Positions 18,275-27,506 of a stretch of DNA of 64,000 nucleotides are shown in pieces. Origin of the DNA: Pseudohongiella sp. (GTDB lineage Bacteria; Pseudomonadota; Gammaproteobacteria; Pseudomonadales; Pseudohongiellaceae); NCBI RefSeq assembly GCF_011050365.1, contig NZ_DRFV01000016.1, forward strand, positions 109,549 to 173,548, read 5' to 3'. A program made the position numbers and the translations under genes. A model generated the notes under the pieces. The model had not been told where the DNA came from, did no database searches, and worked only from the letters and a program-made list of their open reading frames with translations. How positions within the stretch are numbered: the stretch's first letter is position 1; every line of letters begins with the position of its first letter.

Positions 18275-19339
18275 GTGACACCGCTGAAGAACGACAGATT
18301 TTTACGAGCATTGACCGGGCAGTCCGTGGATGTGACACCGGTATGGATGATGCGCCAGGCAGGGCGATACCTGCCTGAATATCGCGCCACGCGCAAGGTG
18401 GCTGGCGACTTCATGAGTCTGTGCCAGTCGCCGGAGATGGCGTGCGAGGTCACTCTGCAGCCCCTGCGTCGCTACCCCATGGATGCCGCCATCCTGTTTT
18501 CCGATATTCTGACCATCCCTGATGCCATGGGTTTGGGTCTGTATTTCTCCGAAGGCGAAGGACCGCGCTTTCGTAAAACCGTGCGTACCGAGCAGGATGT
18601 TGAGCAGCTGCCGGTACCGGATGTTGCCCGCGATCTGTCCTACGTTACTGATGCGGTGGCTTTGATCCGGCGCGAACTCAATGGCTCGGTGCCGCTGATA
18701 GGATTCTCCGGCAGTCCCTGGACGCTGGCGACCTATATGATCGAAGGCAGTGGCAGCAAGGATTTCCGTCATGCCAAAGAGTTCATGTACAACCATCCGG
18801 AGCTGATGCATCAATTGCTGGATAAGCTGGCGCAGACAGTGACCGCGTATCTGAATGCGCAGATCGCGGCCGGTGCCCAGGCAGTGCAGATTTTTGATAC
18901 CTGGGGCGGCATCCTGTCCACAGGCGCGTATCAGGCATTTTCGCTGCACTACATGAAAAAGATTATCGCGGGCCTTACTCGCGAAGCTGATGGCCGCAAG
19001 GTGCCGGTGATCGTGTTTACCAAGAACGGCGGTTTGTGGCTCGATCAGATTGCTGACAGTGGCGCCGATTGCGTAGGCCTGGACTGGACCATCGAAATGG
19101 GCCGCGCACGTGCCATGATCGGCGACAAAGTGTCGCTACAGGGTAATATGGATCCGACCATTCTGTATTCGTCTCCGGCTGCCATCCGCTCCGAAGTTGA
19201 TCGCATTCTGGCGTCTTATGGCGATGGAAACGGCCATGTATTTAATCTTGGCCACGGCATTACGCCGGGAGTTGACCCGGATAATGTGGCGGTCTTTATC
19301 GACGCGGTTCATGAGCTGTCAGCCCAGTACCATCGTTGA
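18275..19339 (+). CDS. hemE: Uroporphyrinogen decarboxylase
   Basis: A 354-residue decarboxylase that converts uroporphyrinogen III to coproporphyrinogen III in heme synthesis. The active-site stretch [15 protein letters not shown] near the N-terminus, [12 protein letters not shown], and the GNMDPTIL and LGHGITP segments are diagnostic. GTG at 18275, giving MTPLKNDRF, is chosen because it aligns with the family and has ATAGGAG 6 nt before it; a TTG two codons earlier (18269) is less likely. The 3' end overlaps folK by 29 nt. Confidence 0.95.
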   Translation: MTPLKNDRFLRALTGQSVDVTPVWMMRQAGRYLPEYRATRKVAGDFMSLCQSPEMACEVTLQPLRRYPMDAAILFSDILTIPDAMGLGLYFSEGEGPRFRKTVRTEQDVEQLPVPDVARDLSYVTDAVALIRRELNGSVPLIGFSGSPWTLATYMIEGSGSKDFRHAKEFMYNHPELMHQLLDKLAQTVTAYLNAQIAAGAQAVQIFDTWGGILSTGAYQAFSLHYMKKIIAGLTREADGRKVPVIVFTKNGGLWLDQIADSGADCVGLDWTIEMGRARAMIGDKVSLQGNMDPTILYSSPAAIRSEVDRILASYGDGNGHVFNLGHGITPGVDPDNVAVFIDAVHELSAQYHR

Positions 19340-19820
19340 GCTGGTCGCGCGCTACGGCCCCGAGGGGCTTAGCGCCGACCGCTTGGCGATCGTATCGTTG
19401 GGCGCCAACCTGCCATCTCGTGTCGGCCCTGCCCGGGTCACGTTAGTGCAGGCAGCGCAAAGGCTGTCGGCGCTCAGTGTCTGGCCGGTCGTGCTGTCGC
19501 CTATCATTGAGACCGAGCCGGTAGATTGCCCGCCGGGCTCACCGTCGTTCTGCAATGCGGTGGCGGTGCTGGATCCGGGCGAGGCACAAACACCGGAGCA
19601 GTTGCTGTGTGAGCTGCAGGCAATAGAAACTGCGTTCGGACGCGAGCGCAGTGGCCAGATCAACGAAGCCAGGGTGCTGGATCTGGATCTGATCACCTAT
19701 GGTGATCAGCACCGTGATACGCCAACACTGACATTGCCACACCCGCGGGCGGCGCAGCGGGATTTTGTGTTGCAGCCGCTGGCTGTGATCTGGCCCGAAT
19801 TCCGGCTTTCCGACCCTTGA
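19311..19820 (+). CDS. folK: Hydroxymethyldihydropterin pyrophosphokinase (FolK)
   Basis: A 169-residue HPPK of folate synthesis. It has [18 protein letters not shown], the substrate loop [22 protein letters not shown] (variant of the usual SPxYET.P), and [12 protein letters not shown] plus [16 protein letters not shown]. The start is uncertain: the ATG at 19311 lies inside hemE and adds about 24 residues before the domain; a TTG at 19383 would start exactly at AIVSLGAN but has a poorly spaced Shine-Dalgarno. Coupling to hemE instead of panB or pcnB is less common. Confidence 0.85.
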   Translation: MSCQPSTIVELVARYGPEGLSADRLAIVSLGANLPSRVGPARVTLVQAAQRLSALSVWPVVLSPIIETEPVDCPPGSPSFCNAVAVLDPGEAQTPEQLLCELQAIETAFGRERSGQINEARVLDLDLITYGDQHRDTPTLTLPHPRAAQRDFVLQPLAVIWPEFRLSDP

Positions 19821-19844
19821 TACTGGGTTTGAAGTATGTATACT
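19817..19844 (+). promoter_or_regulatory. Promoter of the 19919-20803 outer-membrane protein gene
   Basis: TTGATA (19817-19822), 16 bp, TATACT (19839-19844): a strong sigma-70 match overlapping the folK stop. Transcription would start near 19851, leaving a leader of about 68 nt, AT-rich and without a good Shine-Dalgarno before the ATG. Confidence 0.7.
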
Positions 19845-19918
19845 GAGCTGCTCTATTAGGGCTTTTCCCGATAAAAATCAAAACTCATCAAACACAAGAA
19901 CGAACCGAAAACAAACAG

Positions 19919-20803
19919 ATGAAAAAAGTCGGCCCACATATCGTCAGTCTTCTGCTGGCCCTGAGCGCACTGATGGCAACAATGCCCTCGGCGCTGGCGC
20001 AGCAATCGGCAGGCGAGCAGTCTGATCAGAGCATGTTTTTCAGCGCTGCGCGGTCGATCTCGAACAGTGTTGGCCAGTGGCTGGGTTTCGGCATTCAGTC
20101 GGCGGCAGCAACCGACGCCGTGCAGGTCAGCGTCAACAGTCAGGACATCGTGGTGCCGGATTCATTGCTGGAAGCCTTTCCCGCGCTGAGTTCTGCGGAT
20201 GACGTCCTGCATTCCCTGGATTTCAGCGGCAAGCGCAATTTCCTGGCTACCGACACTGCCGCGCCGCAGGAACTGGATCTGAATGCGTCCTACATTTGGG
20301 AATCGCCCCGGTTCGGGCAATTTATTCTCAGCACCAATACAACCTATATTTACAATCCCGGCCATGGTGATGTCGCGCGCGAGTCGACGGGCAGCCTCGC
20401 GGCGTCTGACAAAGGTGCTGCCGGGTTTGGCTTGTCAGCAACAGGCATATCCCCGGGCTTGACTCCCGAGCTACAGAGCAGCCTTACATTTACCTGGCAG
20501 ATGGGCAATCACACGGCGACTGCTGTCACCAGCTATGTGGATGGTCTGGAAACCTTTGGCAAACTTGGCAATGATGCGCTTAACATCGAACAACTTAATG
20601 AGTTGATGGGTGAGATTGCAACGCTGGACCTGAGCTATGGATACAATGTCAAAGCCGGCCGCCAGGGCAATGCCTCGATTTCTGTCGGTTTGCGCAGTCA
20701 GATCGATAGTCGCCAACTGACACCGGCCATCAACCCGGCTGCTTCCCGGCTGCTCAATACGCCCGAACGCATGGCCTACGGTACAATCAAGTACCAGTTC
20801 TGA
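19919..20803 (+). CDS. Small outer-membrane protein resembling the end of a TonB-dependent receptor
   Basis: A 294-residue protein with a clear signal peptide (about 1-28, ...MPSALAQQ). The mature part has alternating strands (LDLNASYIWESPRFGQFILSTN, SLTFTWQMGNHTATAVTSYVDG, LDLSYGYNVKAG, ASISVGLRSQI) and ends in KYQF; a terminal Phe is the usual outer-membrane barrel signal. The pattern LTFTWQxGNHxATAxxxYVDG and a closing YGTIKYQF are seen in the last strands of TonB-dependent receptors, but there is no plug domain and the size allows only 8-12 strands. It has its own promoter and is not in an operon. Function unknown. Confidence 0.7.
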   Translation: MKKVGPHIVSLLLALSALMATMPSALAQQSAGEQSDQSMFFSAARSISNSVGQWLGFGIQSAAATDAVQVSVNSQDIVVPDSLLEAFPALSSADDVLHSLDFSGKRNFLATDTAAPQELDLNASYIWESPRFGQFILSTNTTYIYNPGHGDVARESTGSLAASDKGAAGFGLSATGISPGLTPELQSSLTFTWQMGNHTATAVTSYVDGLETFGKLGNDALNIEQLNELMGEIATLDLSYGYNVKAGRQGNASISVGLRSQIDSRQLTPAINPAASRLLNTPERMAYGTIKYQF

Positions 20804-20956
20804 TTCGCTGTTTTTCCTCTCTGCCGATTTCATGTCAGGCCAATCCGGTTCATCCTTTCAGCTCTCCTCAATAGGTGTCATCGCTGCCCGCCAGCAGCCT
20901 GTGCCAGCAAGCTGTGTGTACCCGTCAGCCAGCATGACTGGAATGGTGCATGTTTT

Positions 20957-21742
20957 TCAGGATTCCGGTTGCTGATTGCTGCGGGCCAGTGCCCACACAT
21001 CGATTCTGGTCGCGCCGCTGTCGCGCAGAACTGCGGCCATGGCCTGCGTTGTTGCGGTGGTGGTAACAACGTCATCAATGATGGCAAGGCGCCTGCCGAC
21101 TGCCAGCTCAACGCCTGTCCCGGGTCTGAAAGTACTCTTCATATTAAGCAGCCGCTGTGTTGCATTGAGGCCACGTTGCGAGGTGCCGGGCTGGCGCGCA
21201 CAGCTGTTCTGCAGCACGGGTATGCCGGTGCGCCGGGACAGGCGCCGGGCGAGCAACAGGGCCTGGTTAAAACCACGTATGCGCAGGCGCGAAGGGTGCA
21301 AAGGGACGGGTAGCAGAAGATCCGGCCATGGCGTTGCCGTATCAAGGTGATGTCGCACAAAGTGCTCGATAAAGCAGTTGGACAGAGCGCGAAACTCGAC
21401 AAACCCGGCGTGGTCCTTGATGCGTCGAATCATGGTCGAAACTGGCGGTTCGTAGGCAAATGTGCAGTGACAGCGCGTGAAATTGGGTGATTGATGGCTA
21501 CAGCGCGGACACAGTGACCTTGCAGTGCCACCTGTGTCTGCAGTTGCAAGCGCCGGATTGACTGTTAGGGCTCCGGTCAGTGCCACCCCGCAAAAATGGC
21601 AGCCCGGAGGCTGCCAGGGCAGTTCTTCTTCGCATGGCGGGCAGAAGCCGCGCCGCCATGCCGGTAAGGCGAGACACACCAGGCAGGGCGTTGCCAGCAT
21701 CGCACTGGTGACATTTCTCCAACGTTTCATGTGACGACTCAT
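20957..21742 (-). CDS. comF: ComF-family phosphoribosyltransferase-like protein
   Basis: A 261-residue ComF/GntX protein. An N-terminal zinc-binding region ([21 protein letters not shown]) is followed by a PRTase domain with [43 protein letters not shown], and the PRPP-binding loop [18 protein letters not shown]. ComF is needed for DNA uptake in naturally transformable species; the pilM-Q genes close by make competence plausible. It is divergent from bioB, as in pseudomonads. Alternative start at M5 (21730). Confidence 0.88.
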   Translation of the reverse strand: MSRHMKRWRNVTSAMLATPCLVCLALPAWRRGFCPPCEEELPWQPPGCHFCGVALTGALTVNPALATADTGGTARSLCPRCSHQSPNFTRCHCTFAYEPPVSTMIRRIKDHAGFVEFRALSNCFIEHFVRHHLDTATPWPDLLLPVPLHPSRLRIRGFNQALLLARRLSRRTGIPVLQNSCARQPGTSQRGLNATQRLLNMKSTFRPGTGVELAVGRRLAIIDDVVTTTATTQAMAAVLRDSGATRIDVWALARSNQQPES

Positions 21743-21761
21743 ACTGTGTTGTGCAATCCTG

Positions 21762-21794
21762 TAGTCAACCAGATATTGTTTTTGAAGTTGACAA
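21762..21794. promoter_or_regulatory. BirA-type biotin operator
   Basis: Two inverted half-sites, TAGTCAACC (21762-21770) and AGTTGACAA (21786-21794), separated by 15 bp, match the biotin operator form TTGTnAACC-N15/16-GGTTnACAA. The right half covers the bioB -35 box. It lies 20-50 nt upstream of the divergent comF start too, so comF could be affected. Confidence 0.72.
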
Positions 21795-21815
21795 TGATTT
21801 GTGCTGGCTTAGAAT
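21788..21815 (+). promoter_or_regulatory. bioB promoter
   Basis: A consensus -35 TTGACA (21788-21793), 16 bp, then TAGAAT (21810-21815). Bound repressor at the overlapping operator would block it. The leader to the bioB ATG is about 100 nt. Confidence 0.75.
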
Positions 21816-21924
21816 GTCATGTCTCCAAACGGGCATCGTCAACATCCATAGTGCGCGGCGTCCATTCTTCTATTTTAGCAGCAGGGTCACCGCCCGGTTC
21901 TGCAATACATCCCGGGATCCCATC

Positions 21925-22977
21925 ATGAATCAAGATACCGCCGATATCCGACACGACTGGACACGAAAACAGGTACAGACCCTGTTTGAGCAGCCTTTTA
22001 TGGATCTGCTGTATCAGGCGCATACCGTGCATCGTGCGCATTTTGATGCCAGTCAGGTACAAATGAGCACATTGCTGTCCATCAAGACCGGTGCCTGTCC
22101 TGAGGACTGCAAATACTGTCCGCAAAGTGGCCATTACAATACCGGGCTGGCGAGGGAGAAATTGCTGGCGGTTGCCAGGGTTGTCGAACACGCCAAAGCC
22201 GCACGTGACAACGGAGCGGCGCGCTTCTGCATGGGGGCCGCCTGGAAACATCCCTCGGACAAGGATTTTCCGTATGTGCTGGATATGGTTCGCCAGGTCC
22301 GGGCACTGGGGCTTGAGACCTGTATGACGCTGGGCGCCTTGTCTGATGAGCAGGCCTCTGCGCTGGCGGAGGCGGGACTGGATTACTATAACCACAATCT
22401 GGACACCTCGCCCGAGTACTACGGTGAGATCATCACCACCCGAACGTACCAGGACCGCCTGGATACGTTGGGCCGGGTCCGTGATGCCGGTATGAAAGTG
22501 TGCAGCGGCGGTATCGTGGGTATGGGCGAAAGCGCCGGTGACCGCTACGGCTTGCTGCAACAGCTGGCCAATATGCCGTCCCACCCTGACAGTGTGCCCA
22601 TCAATAACCTGGTCAAGGTCAAGGGCACGCCGCTTGATAATGTGGATGATCTGGATCCGTTCGATTTCGTGCGTACCATCGCGGTCGCCCGAATCATGAT
22701 GCCCGCGTCTTACGTACGCCTGTCTGCGGGTCGGGAGGCGATGAACGAACAAGTCCAGGCGCTGTGTTTTTTTGCGGGTGCCAACTCGATTTTTTATGGT
22801 GAAAAACTGCTGACCACGCCATTGCCTGAAGAGAGCGCTGATCTGGCGTTGCTTGCGCGGCTGGGTCTGCGGCCAGAGCGCCGGCACGAGCAGCAACCGA
22901 CGTCAGAAGCAGCAACAGTGAAGCAGGCCTTGTCGACAGCGCGCTCTGACGACCCGCGCTTTTACGCCGCCGTGTGA
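21925..22977 (+). CDS. bioB: Biotin synthase
   Basis: A 350-residue radical SAM enzyme that inserts sulfur into dethiobiotin. The [4Fe-4S] Cys are C58, C62 and C65 (CPEDCKYC); [39 protein letters not shown] and [10 protein letters not shown] are all family motifs, and the sacrificial-cluster Arg is in the last. The ATG at 21925 starts the canonical N-terminus; an upstream open stretch belongs to the leader. bioF, bioH, bioC and bioD are not next to it here. Confidence 0.97.
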   Translation: MNQDTADIRHDWTRKQVQTLFEQPFMDLLYQAHTVHRAHFDASQVQMSTLLSIKTGACPEDCKYCPQSGHYNTGLAREKLLAVARVVEHAKAARDNGAARFCMGAAWKHPSDKDFPYVLDMVRQVRALGLETCMTLGALSDEQASALAEAGLDYYNHNLDTSPEYYGEIITTRTYQDRLDTLGRVRDAGMKVCSGGIVGMGESAGDRYGLLQQLANMPSHPDSVPINNLVKVKGTPLDNVDDLDPFDFVRTIAVARIMMPASYVRLSAGREAMNEQVQALCFFAGANSIFYGEKLLTTPLPEESADLALLARLGLRPERRHEQQPTSEAATVKQALSTARSDDPRFYAAV

Positions 22978-23117
22978 TGCGTTGCCGTCAGGTGCCGCGA
23001 GATATGGCGCCAGCGGCGGTACTCTGTCTGGGCGAACTGCCCGGACCGCCGACGCAGGCGCCGGATGACTCCGCGCTGCATCTGGATCTGGTCCGATTTT
23101 TCGCGTCTGGCGTATAG
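22977..23117 (+). CDS. Possible 46-residue small protein overlapping the bioB stop
   Basis: An ATG overlaps the bioB TGA (TGATG) and opens a 46-codon frame ending TAG at 23115-23117. The product begins [19 protein letters not shown], is Pro/Ala-rich and ends LHLDLVRFFASGV. No family is recognised. Coupled starts of this type can be real, but the frame also fills high-GC sequence by chance. It may be the decayed end of a lost bio-operon gene. Its stop touches the palindromic operator. Confidence 0.25.
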   Translation: MRCRQVPRDMAPAAVLCLGELPGPPTQAPDDSALHLDLVRFFASGV

Positions 23118-23135
23118 TTGACGTTAACGTCAACT
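23116..23135. promoter_or_regulatory. Perfect 20-bp palindrome, likely operator of the acyl-CoA dehydrogenase gene
   Basis: The core TTGACGTTAACGTCAA with flanking AG/CT makes a perfect 20-bp palindrome. It contains a -35 (TTGACG, 23118-23123) with a -10 (TAATTT, 23141-23146) 17 bp on, about 50 nt before the GTG. The form resembles the site reported for LiuR, a MerR-family regulator of branched-chain amino acid and acyl-CoA catabolism in gammaproteobacteria. The palindrome is certain; the regulator is inferred. Confidence 0.7.
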
Positions 23136-23195
23136 GCCGGTAATTTAGGCATCCAATCCAATCAAGTTCGCTGTTCGTGCAGCCGGAGTCTGACT

Positions 23196-24986
23196 GTGTC
23201 TGATTACAAAGCCCCTGTCCGGGATATGAAATTCGTGTTGAATGAAGTACTGGCCGCTGACAAGCTGCTGGCAACCATGCCGGGAACCGAAGAAGTCAGC
23301 GAAGACCTGATCAATTCAGTGCTGGATGAGGCGGGCAAGGTGGCCGAATCACTGCTGGCGCCTCTCAACCGGAGCGGCGACGAAGAAGGCTGCCATTTTG
23401 AGAACGGTCAGGTGACTACGCCAGCCGGCTTCCGTGACGCCTATAAGACCTTTGCCGAGGGCGGCTGGATCGGTCTGGCCGGCGATCCGGCTTATGGTGG
23501 TCAGGGCATGCCCAAAATGCTGGCGGTGTGCTTCGAGGAAATGATCATGGCCGCCAACAGCTCACTGGCGCTGTATGCGGTCCTCAGCGCCGGCGCCTCG
23601 CTGGCGCTGGCCAGACACGGCAACGAGGAGCTAAAGCAGGCATACCTGCCGAAACTCTATGATGGCAACTGGAGCGCCACCATGTGTCTGACTGAGCCAC
23701 ATGCCGGTACGGATCTGGGTATTATCAAAACCAGGGCAGTGCCGCAGGCTGATAGTAGTTACCAGCTCACCGGCACCAAAATCTTCATCACCGGCGGTGA
23801 GCACGACCTGACCGACAACATCATTCATCTGGTGTTGGCCAAACTGCCCGATGCGCCGGCCGGTCCGCGTGGCATATCGCTGTTTCTGGTGCCCAAATTC
23901 CTGCCGGATAGCAATGGTGACGCGGGCGAGCGCAACGAGGTGAGCTGCGGCTCCATCGAGCACAAGATGGGCATTAAAGGCTCCGCCACCTGTGTGATTA
24001 ACTTTGATGGTGCCACCGGCTATCTGGTCGGGGAGATCAACAAAGGCCTGGCCTGCATGTTTACCATGATGAACTACGAGCGTCTGACCATTGGTCTGCA
24101 GGGCCTGGGATTGGGTGACGCCTCCTATCAGACCGCCGCTGCCTATGCCAGGGATCGCCTGCAGGGTCGTGCGGCGACCGGTCCGGTGGCGCCGGAAAAA
24201 ACGGCTGACCCGTTGCTGGTGCATCCCGATGTGCGTCGCATGCTGCTTACCATGCGTGCCAATACCGAGGGTGCGCGGGCCTTGGCGATGTATGTTGGTA
24301 GCCAGTTGGATGTTGCCTATTTTCATCCGGACGAGGCAGCGCAAAAGCGCGCCGCCAAGCTGGTCGCGCTGTTGACGCCGATTGCCAAGACAGCGTTCAC
24401 AGACAAGGGGTTTGAGGCCTGTGTGCTGGGCCAGCAGGTGCTGGGTGGTCACGGTTATGTGCGTGAATGGGGCCAGGAACAGCATGTGCGTGATGCCCGC
24501 ATTGCGCAGATTTATGAAGGCGCCAACGGTATCCAGGCGCTGGATCTGATGGGCCGAAAAGTGGTGTTTGACAAGGAAGGTCTGTTGGATGTGCTGGTCG
24601 ACGAAATCAGTGATTACGTCAAGGCAGAACAGAACGGGCGCGCGGCGCCGTTTGTTGCCACGTTGAGGCAGGCGCTGGATTGTCTGGTATCCACCACGGC
24701 CTGGATCCGTGATGCCAGTGCCGATAATCCCAATGAAGTGGGCGCTGCCTCAGTGGCCTATCTGGAACTGATGACGCTGATTCTGTACTGCTATATGTGG
24801 GCAAGAATGGTGTCTGTCGCCAGTGAGGCGCTGGATAATGGCGCCAGCGACAAGGACTTTTACAACGCCAAGATACAGGTGGGTTGCTATTTCCTGGATC
24901 GCCTGATGCCAAGATACAAGTCGCTGGCGGAGGAAATAAAGGCAGGTAGTGATGTGGTGATGGCGTTGGACGCGGCGCTGTTCTGA
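23196..24986 (+). CDS. Acyl-CoA dehydrogenase with C-terminal extension domain
   Basis: A 596-residue FAD enzyme of the large acyl-CoA dehydrogenase type (N-terminal extension plus a C-terminal domain). It starts MSDYKAPVRDMKFVLNEVL, the family's usual N-terminus, from GTG 23196 with GGAG 8 nt before. Core motifs: MCLTEPHAGTDLG, FITGGEHD, MGIKGSATCVINFD, LGGHGYVREWGQEQHVRD, and the catalytic Glu in QIYEGANGIQALDLMG. It introduces the 2,3-double bond in an acyl-CoA; members act on fatty acyl or methylthiopropanoyl-CoA, and the substrate cannot be told here. Single gene with a palindromic operator; a stable hairpin follows. Confidence 0.92.
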   Translation: MSDYKAPVRDMKFVLNEVLAADKLLATMPGTEEVSEDLINSVLDEAGKVAESLLAPLNRSGDEEGCHFENGQVTTPAGFRDAYKTFAEGGWIGLAGDPAYGGQGMPKMLAVCFEEMIMAANSSLALYAVLSAGASLALARHGNEELKQAYLPKLYDGNWSATMCLTEPHAGTDLGIIKTRAVPQADSSYQLTGTKIFITGGEHDLTDNIIHLVLAKLPDAPAGPRGISLFLVPKFLPDSNGDAGERNEVSCGSIEHKMGIKGSATCVINFDGATGYLVGEINKGLACMFTMMNYERLTIGLQGLGLGDASYQTAAAYARDRLQGRAATGPVAPEKTADPLLVHPDVRRMLLTMRANTEGARALAMYVGSQLDVAYFHPDEAAQKRAAKLVALLTPIAKTAFTDKGFEACVLGQQVLGGHGYVREWGQEQHVRDARIAQIYEGANGIQALDLMGRKVVFDKEGLLDVLVDEISDYVKAEQNGRAAPFVATLRQALDCLVSTTAWIRDASADNPNEVGAASVAYLELMTLILYCYMWARMVSVASEALDNGASDKDFYNAKIQVGCYFLDRLMPRYKSLAEEIKAGSDVVMALDAALF

Positions 24987-25005
24987 GCCCTTGTACTTTT
25001 GCAGT

Positions 25006-25033
25006 CGCCGCAGCGCTTTAATGCGCTGCGGCG
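25006..25033. repeat. Stable hairpin at the convergent gene junction
   Basis: An 11-bp perfect inverted repeat, CGCCGCAGCGC / GCGCTGCGGCG, with a TTTAAT loop, between two convergent genes. No U-tract follows on either strand, so it is more likely an mRNA 3'-end stabiliser or a Rho-linked end than an intrinsic terminator. Confidence 0.7.
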
Positions 25034-25037
25034 CTAG

Positions 25038-25766
25038 TCAGATAGACCATTCGATGTTTTCGCGCAGCGCCTGCTCGTAGCGGCCCAGGACTTCGTTTTT
25101 CTCGCCGATGACAGCCATGTTGCCGTCGTCAACCGGAATGATACGGCCGTGAAAACGCTCGTCGCGCAGCTCCACGCCACGACTGACCGGCGCGGTTCTG
25201 ATAAAGATGATAGAGATCGGACCGTGCTCGCCGCGGGCGACCAGATGTGCGCTACGCGAGCCGCCAACGCCGCAAAGTCTGGCAAATATCATGTGCATCG
25301 CTGCCAGGTCGTCGGATGACTTCAGGGACGTGCCCGACGCTGTCAAAATAGCTTCGACCTGGCTCCAGCTAATATCGCTGCCATTGTCGTAGCTGGTCTG
25401 GTAATCGGAGGCCTCCTCATGCAGATGCTCAACCACTTCATCGTGCAGCGCCAGATCCTGGGCGCTAAGCCCGGGCTGGAGAAACAGGTTCAGAGTCAGC
25501 CCCGCTGCCACTACCACGCTGGCGGCCAATGCCACCAGGCTGCGTTTGCGCAGCGGTGATGCCGGGCGGGCGTGCTGATTGAGTCTGTGTTTGAGTCCGG
25601 CGGGGATGTCGACGGCCATCAGGGTGCGTTGCAGGTCCTGTTCGAACTCGTGGAGTTCGCCCAGCAGTCGGCGTCGTTCGGGGCTGGCATTAGCCGCCGC
25701 TTTGAAGTCTTCCTGCTCATCAAGCGGGTTACTGAAGGCGCGCGTGCGAAATTCCAAATCATCCAT
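25038..25766 (-). CDS. DUF3379 membrane protein, likely partner (anti-sigma type) of the ECF factor
   Basis: A 242-residue protein. A cytoplasmic acidic N-terminal part (about 1-75: MDDLEFRTRAFSNPLDEQEDF) is followed by one transmembrane segment (about 78-97, LVALAASVVVAAGLTLNLFL) and a periplasmic domain with VVEHLHEEASDYQTSYDN and AHLVARGEHGPISIIFI. This is the DUF3379 layout. It lies 39 nt after an ECF sigma gene on the same strand, the usual arrangement for an anti-sigma factor. No zinc-binding HxxxCxxC motif is seen. Confidence 0.78.
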   Translation of the reverse strand: MDDLEFRTRAFSNPLDEQEDFKAAANASPERRRLLGELHEFEQDLQRTLMAVDIPAGLKHRLNQHARPASPLRKRSLVALAASVVVAAGLTLNLFLQPGLSAQDLALHDEVVEHLHEEASDYQTSYDNGSDISWSQVEAILTASGTSLKSSDDLAAMHMIFARLCGVGGSRSAHLVARGEHGPISIIFIRTAPVSRGVELRDERFHGRIIPVDDGNMAVIGEKNEVLGRYEQALRENIEWSI

Positions 25767-25805
25767 CGTGTGAGAGGCTCTTGGCTGTCAATATTTTTAT
25801 AGGGG

Positions 25806-26378
25806 TCAGTCTGTTATTTTATCTGTCAGGTCTTCGCCCGCATCGTCTGTATCGGCTTCAGGCGCCAGAATATTCTTCAGTTTGTTGCGTGCCCGGAACA
25901 GCCGCGTCATTACCGTGTTGTTATTAAGATCGAGTATGTCGGCAATTTCTTTCCCGCTGAAGCCACCAATTACCTGCAACAGCAATGGATCGCGGTAATC
26001 CTTGTCCAGCCGCATGATGGCCTGATGCAACTCCACCTGCTTTTGCTTGTGATCTGGTTCGGCTGTGCCTTCTTCAGCGACCGCCACATCGTCAATATCT
26101 ACCAGCTCGGGGCGGTATCTCTCGTACTGTCTGGCGTTTTCCCGGCGCAGAATTGTGAACAGCCAGGCTTTGGCAGCTTTCTGATTCTGCAGGCTGTCGA
26201 ATGAACGCCACGCACGCAGGAAGGTTTCCTGCACGAGGTCTTCGGCCATACCTTTATTTCGCGTCAGCCAGTAGCCGTAGCGGAAGACATCCTGATACAG
26301 CTCATCGACCAGCGCTTCGTAGCGCTTGCGTCTGTCGATATCGCTGTTGTTGCGTCCATTGACCGGTGATTTGCTCAT
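25806..26378 (-). CDS. ECF-type RNA polymerase sigma factor
   Basis: A 190-residue sigma-70 family protein with region 2 (LYQDVFRYGYWLTRNKGMAEDLVQETFLRAWRSF split around residues 24-57) and region 4 (LLLQVIGGFSGKEIADILDLNNNTVMTRLFRARNKL). Region 3 is missing, as in ECF factors. The C-terminal tail (APEADTDDAGEDLTDKITD) is acidic and not part of the sigma fold. It pairs with the DUF3379 gene downstream. Target promoters cannot be read here. It is divergent from dapB. Confidence 0.9.
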   Translation of the reverse strand: MSKSPVNGRNNSDIDRRKRYEALVDELYQDVFRYGYWLTRNKGMAEDLVQETFLRAWRSFDSLQNQKAAKAWLFTILRRENARQYERYRPELVDIDDVAVAEEGTAEPDHKQKQVELHQAIMRLDKDYRDPLLLQVIGGFSGKEIADILDLNNNTVMTRLFRARNKLKNILAPEADTDDAGEDLTDKITD

Positions 26379-26421
26379 TTTGTTTCGTGTTGGCGTCCTG
26401 TTTCGGGAGTCCTGTGTTCTG

Positions 26422-26448
26422 TTGGTTCATTGCGATAACCGTTATACT
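26422..26448 (+). promoter_or_regulatory. Putative dapB promoter
   Basis: A good -10 TATACT (26443-26448) with a -35 candidate TTGGTT (26422-26427, 15-bp spacer) or TGTTG slightly upstream. It gives a leader of about 40 nt. Confidence 0.45.
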
Positions 26449-26469
26449 CGCATATTTTGCAGTACCTGA

Positions 26470-27297
<828 letters not shown>

Positions 27298-27355
27298 GCC
27301 GTTCGTAAACGGCCTGAAAACAACGTGTAAATGGAGTGTGAGTGCCGTTTCGGCG

Positions 27356-27384
27356 TAGACCTCAGCGAGGTTATCCCGTACAAT
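27356..27384 (+). promoter_or_regulatory. carA promoter
   Basis: TAGACC (27356-27361), 17 bp, TACAAT (27379-27384). The expected start of transcription is near 27391, so a leader of about 108 nt with a terminator-like hairpin precedes the carA start. Confidence 0.6.
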
Positions 27385-27395
27385 TACGCCTCAGT

Positions 27396-27506
27396 ATGAT
27401 TAACACTGAGCACAACACCAGACAGCACACCCAAAAGCGGAATGAGAGAGAGCTTTCATTCCGCTTTTTTTCGCCTGTCTACTATCCGGGAGATCACATT
27501 GAATAA
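27396..27506 (+). CDS. Possible carA leader peptide (36 codons)
   Basis: From ATG 27396 a frame runs 36 codons through the terminator hairpin and ends TAA at 27504-27506, four bases after the TTG start codon of carA. The product begins [18 protein letters not shown] and ends VYYPGDHIE. There is no Shine-Dalgarno, and the ATG lies only a few bases after the predicted transcript start, so translation would be near-leaderless. The layout resembles the E. coli pyrBI leader, where translation across the attenuator prevents termination. Hypothetical. Confidence 0.3.
   Translation: MINTEHNTRQHTQKRNERELSFRFFSPVYYPGDHIE
27433..27470 (+). terminator. Intrinsic terminator in the carA leader (attenuator candidate)
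   Basis: Stem AGCGGAATGA (27436-27445) with TCATTCCGCT (27456-27465), extended by AAA/TTT, then a run of T to 27471. It lies between the carA promoter candidate and the carA start (TTG 27499). It could instead simply end dapB transcripts, but then it would also face carA transcripts. Confidence 0.85.

Noticed and set aside
25006-25033. Intrinsic terminator between the ACAD gene and DUF3379 gene
   Set aside because: The stem is strong but no T-tract follows on either strand; listed as a hairpin only.
27442-27498. Longer carA start at ATG 27442
   Set aside because: The ATG lies in the terminator stem, has no good Shine-Dalgarno, and adds residues not found in CarA proteins; TTG 27499 has a well-placed GGGAG.
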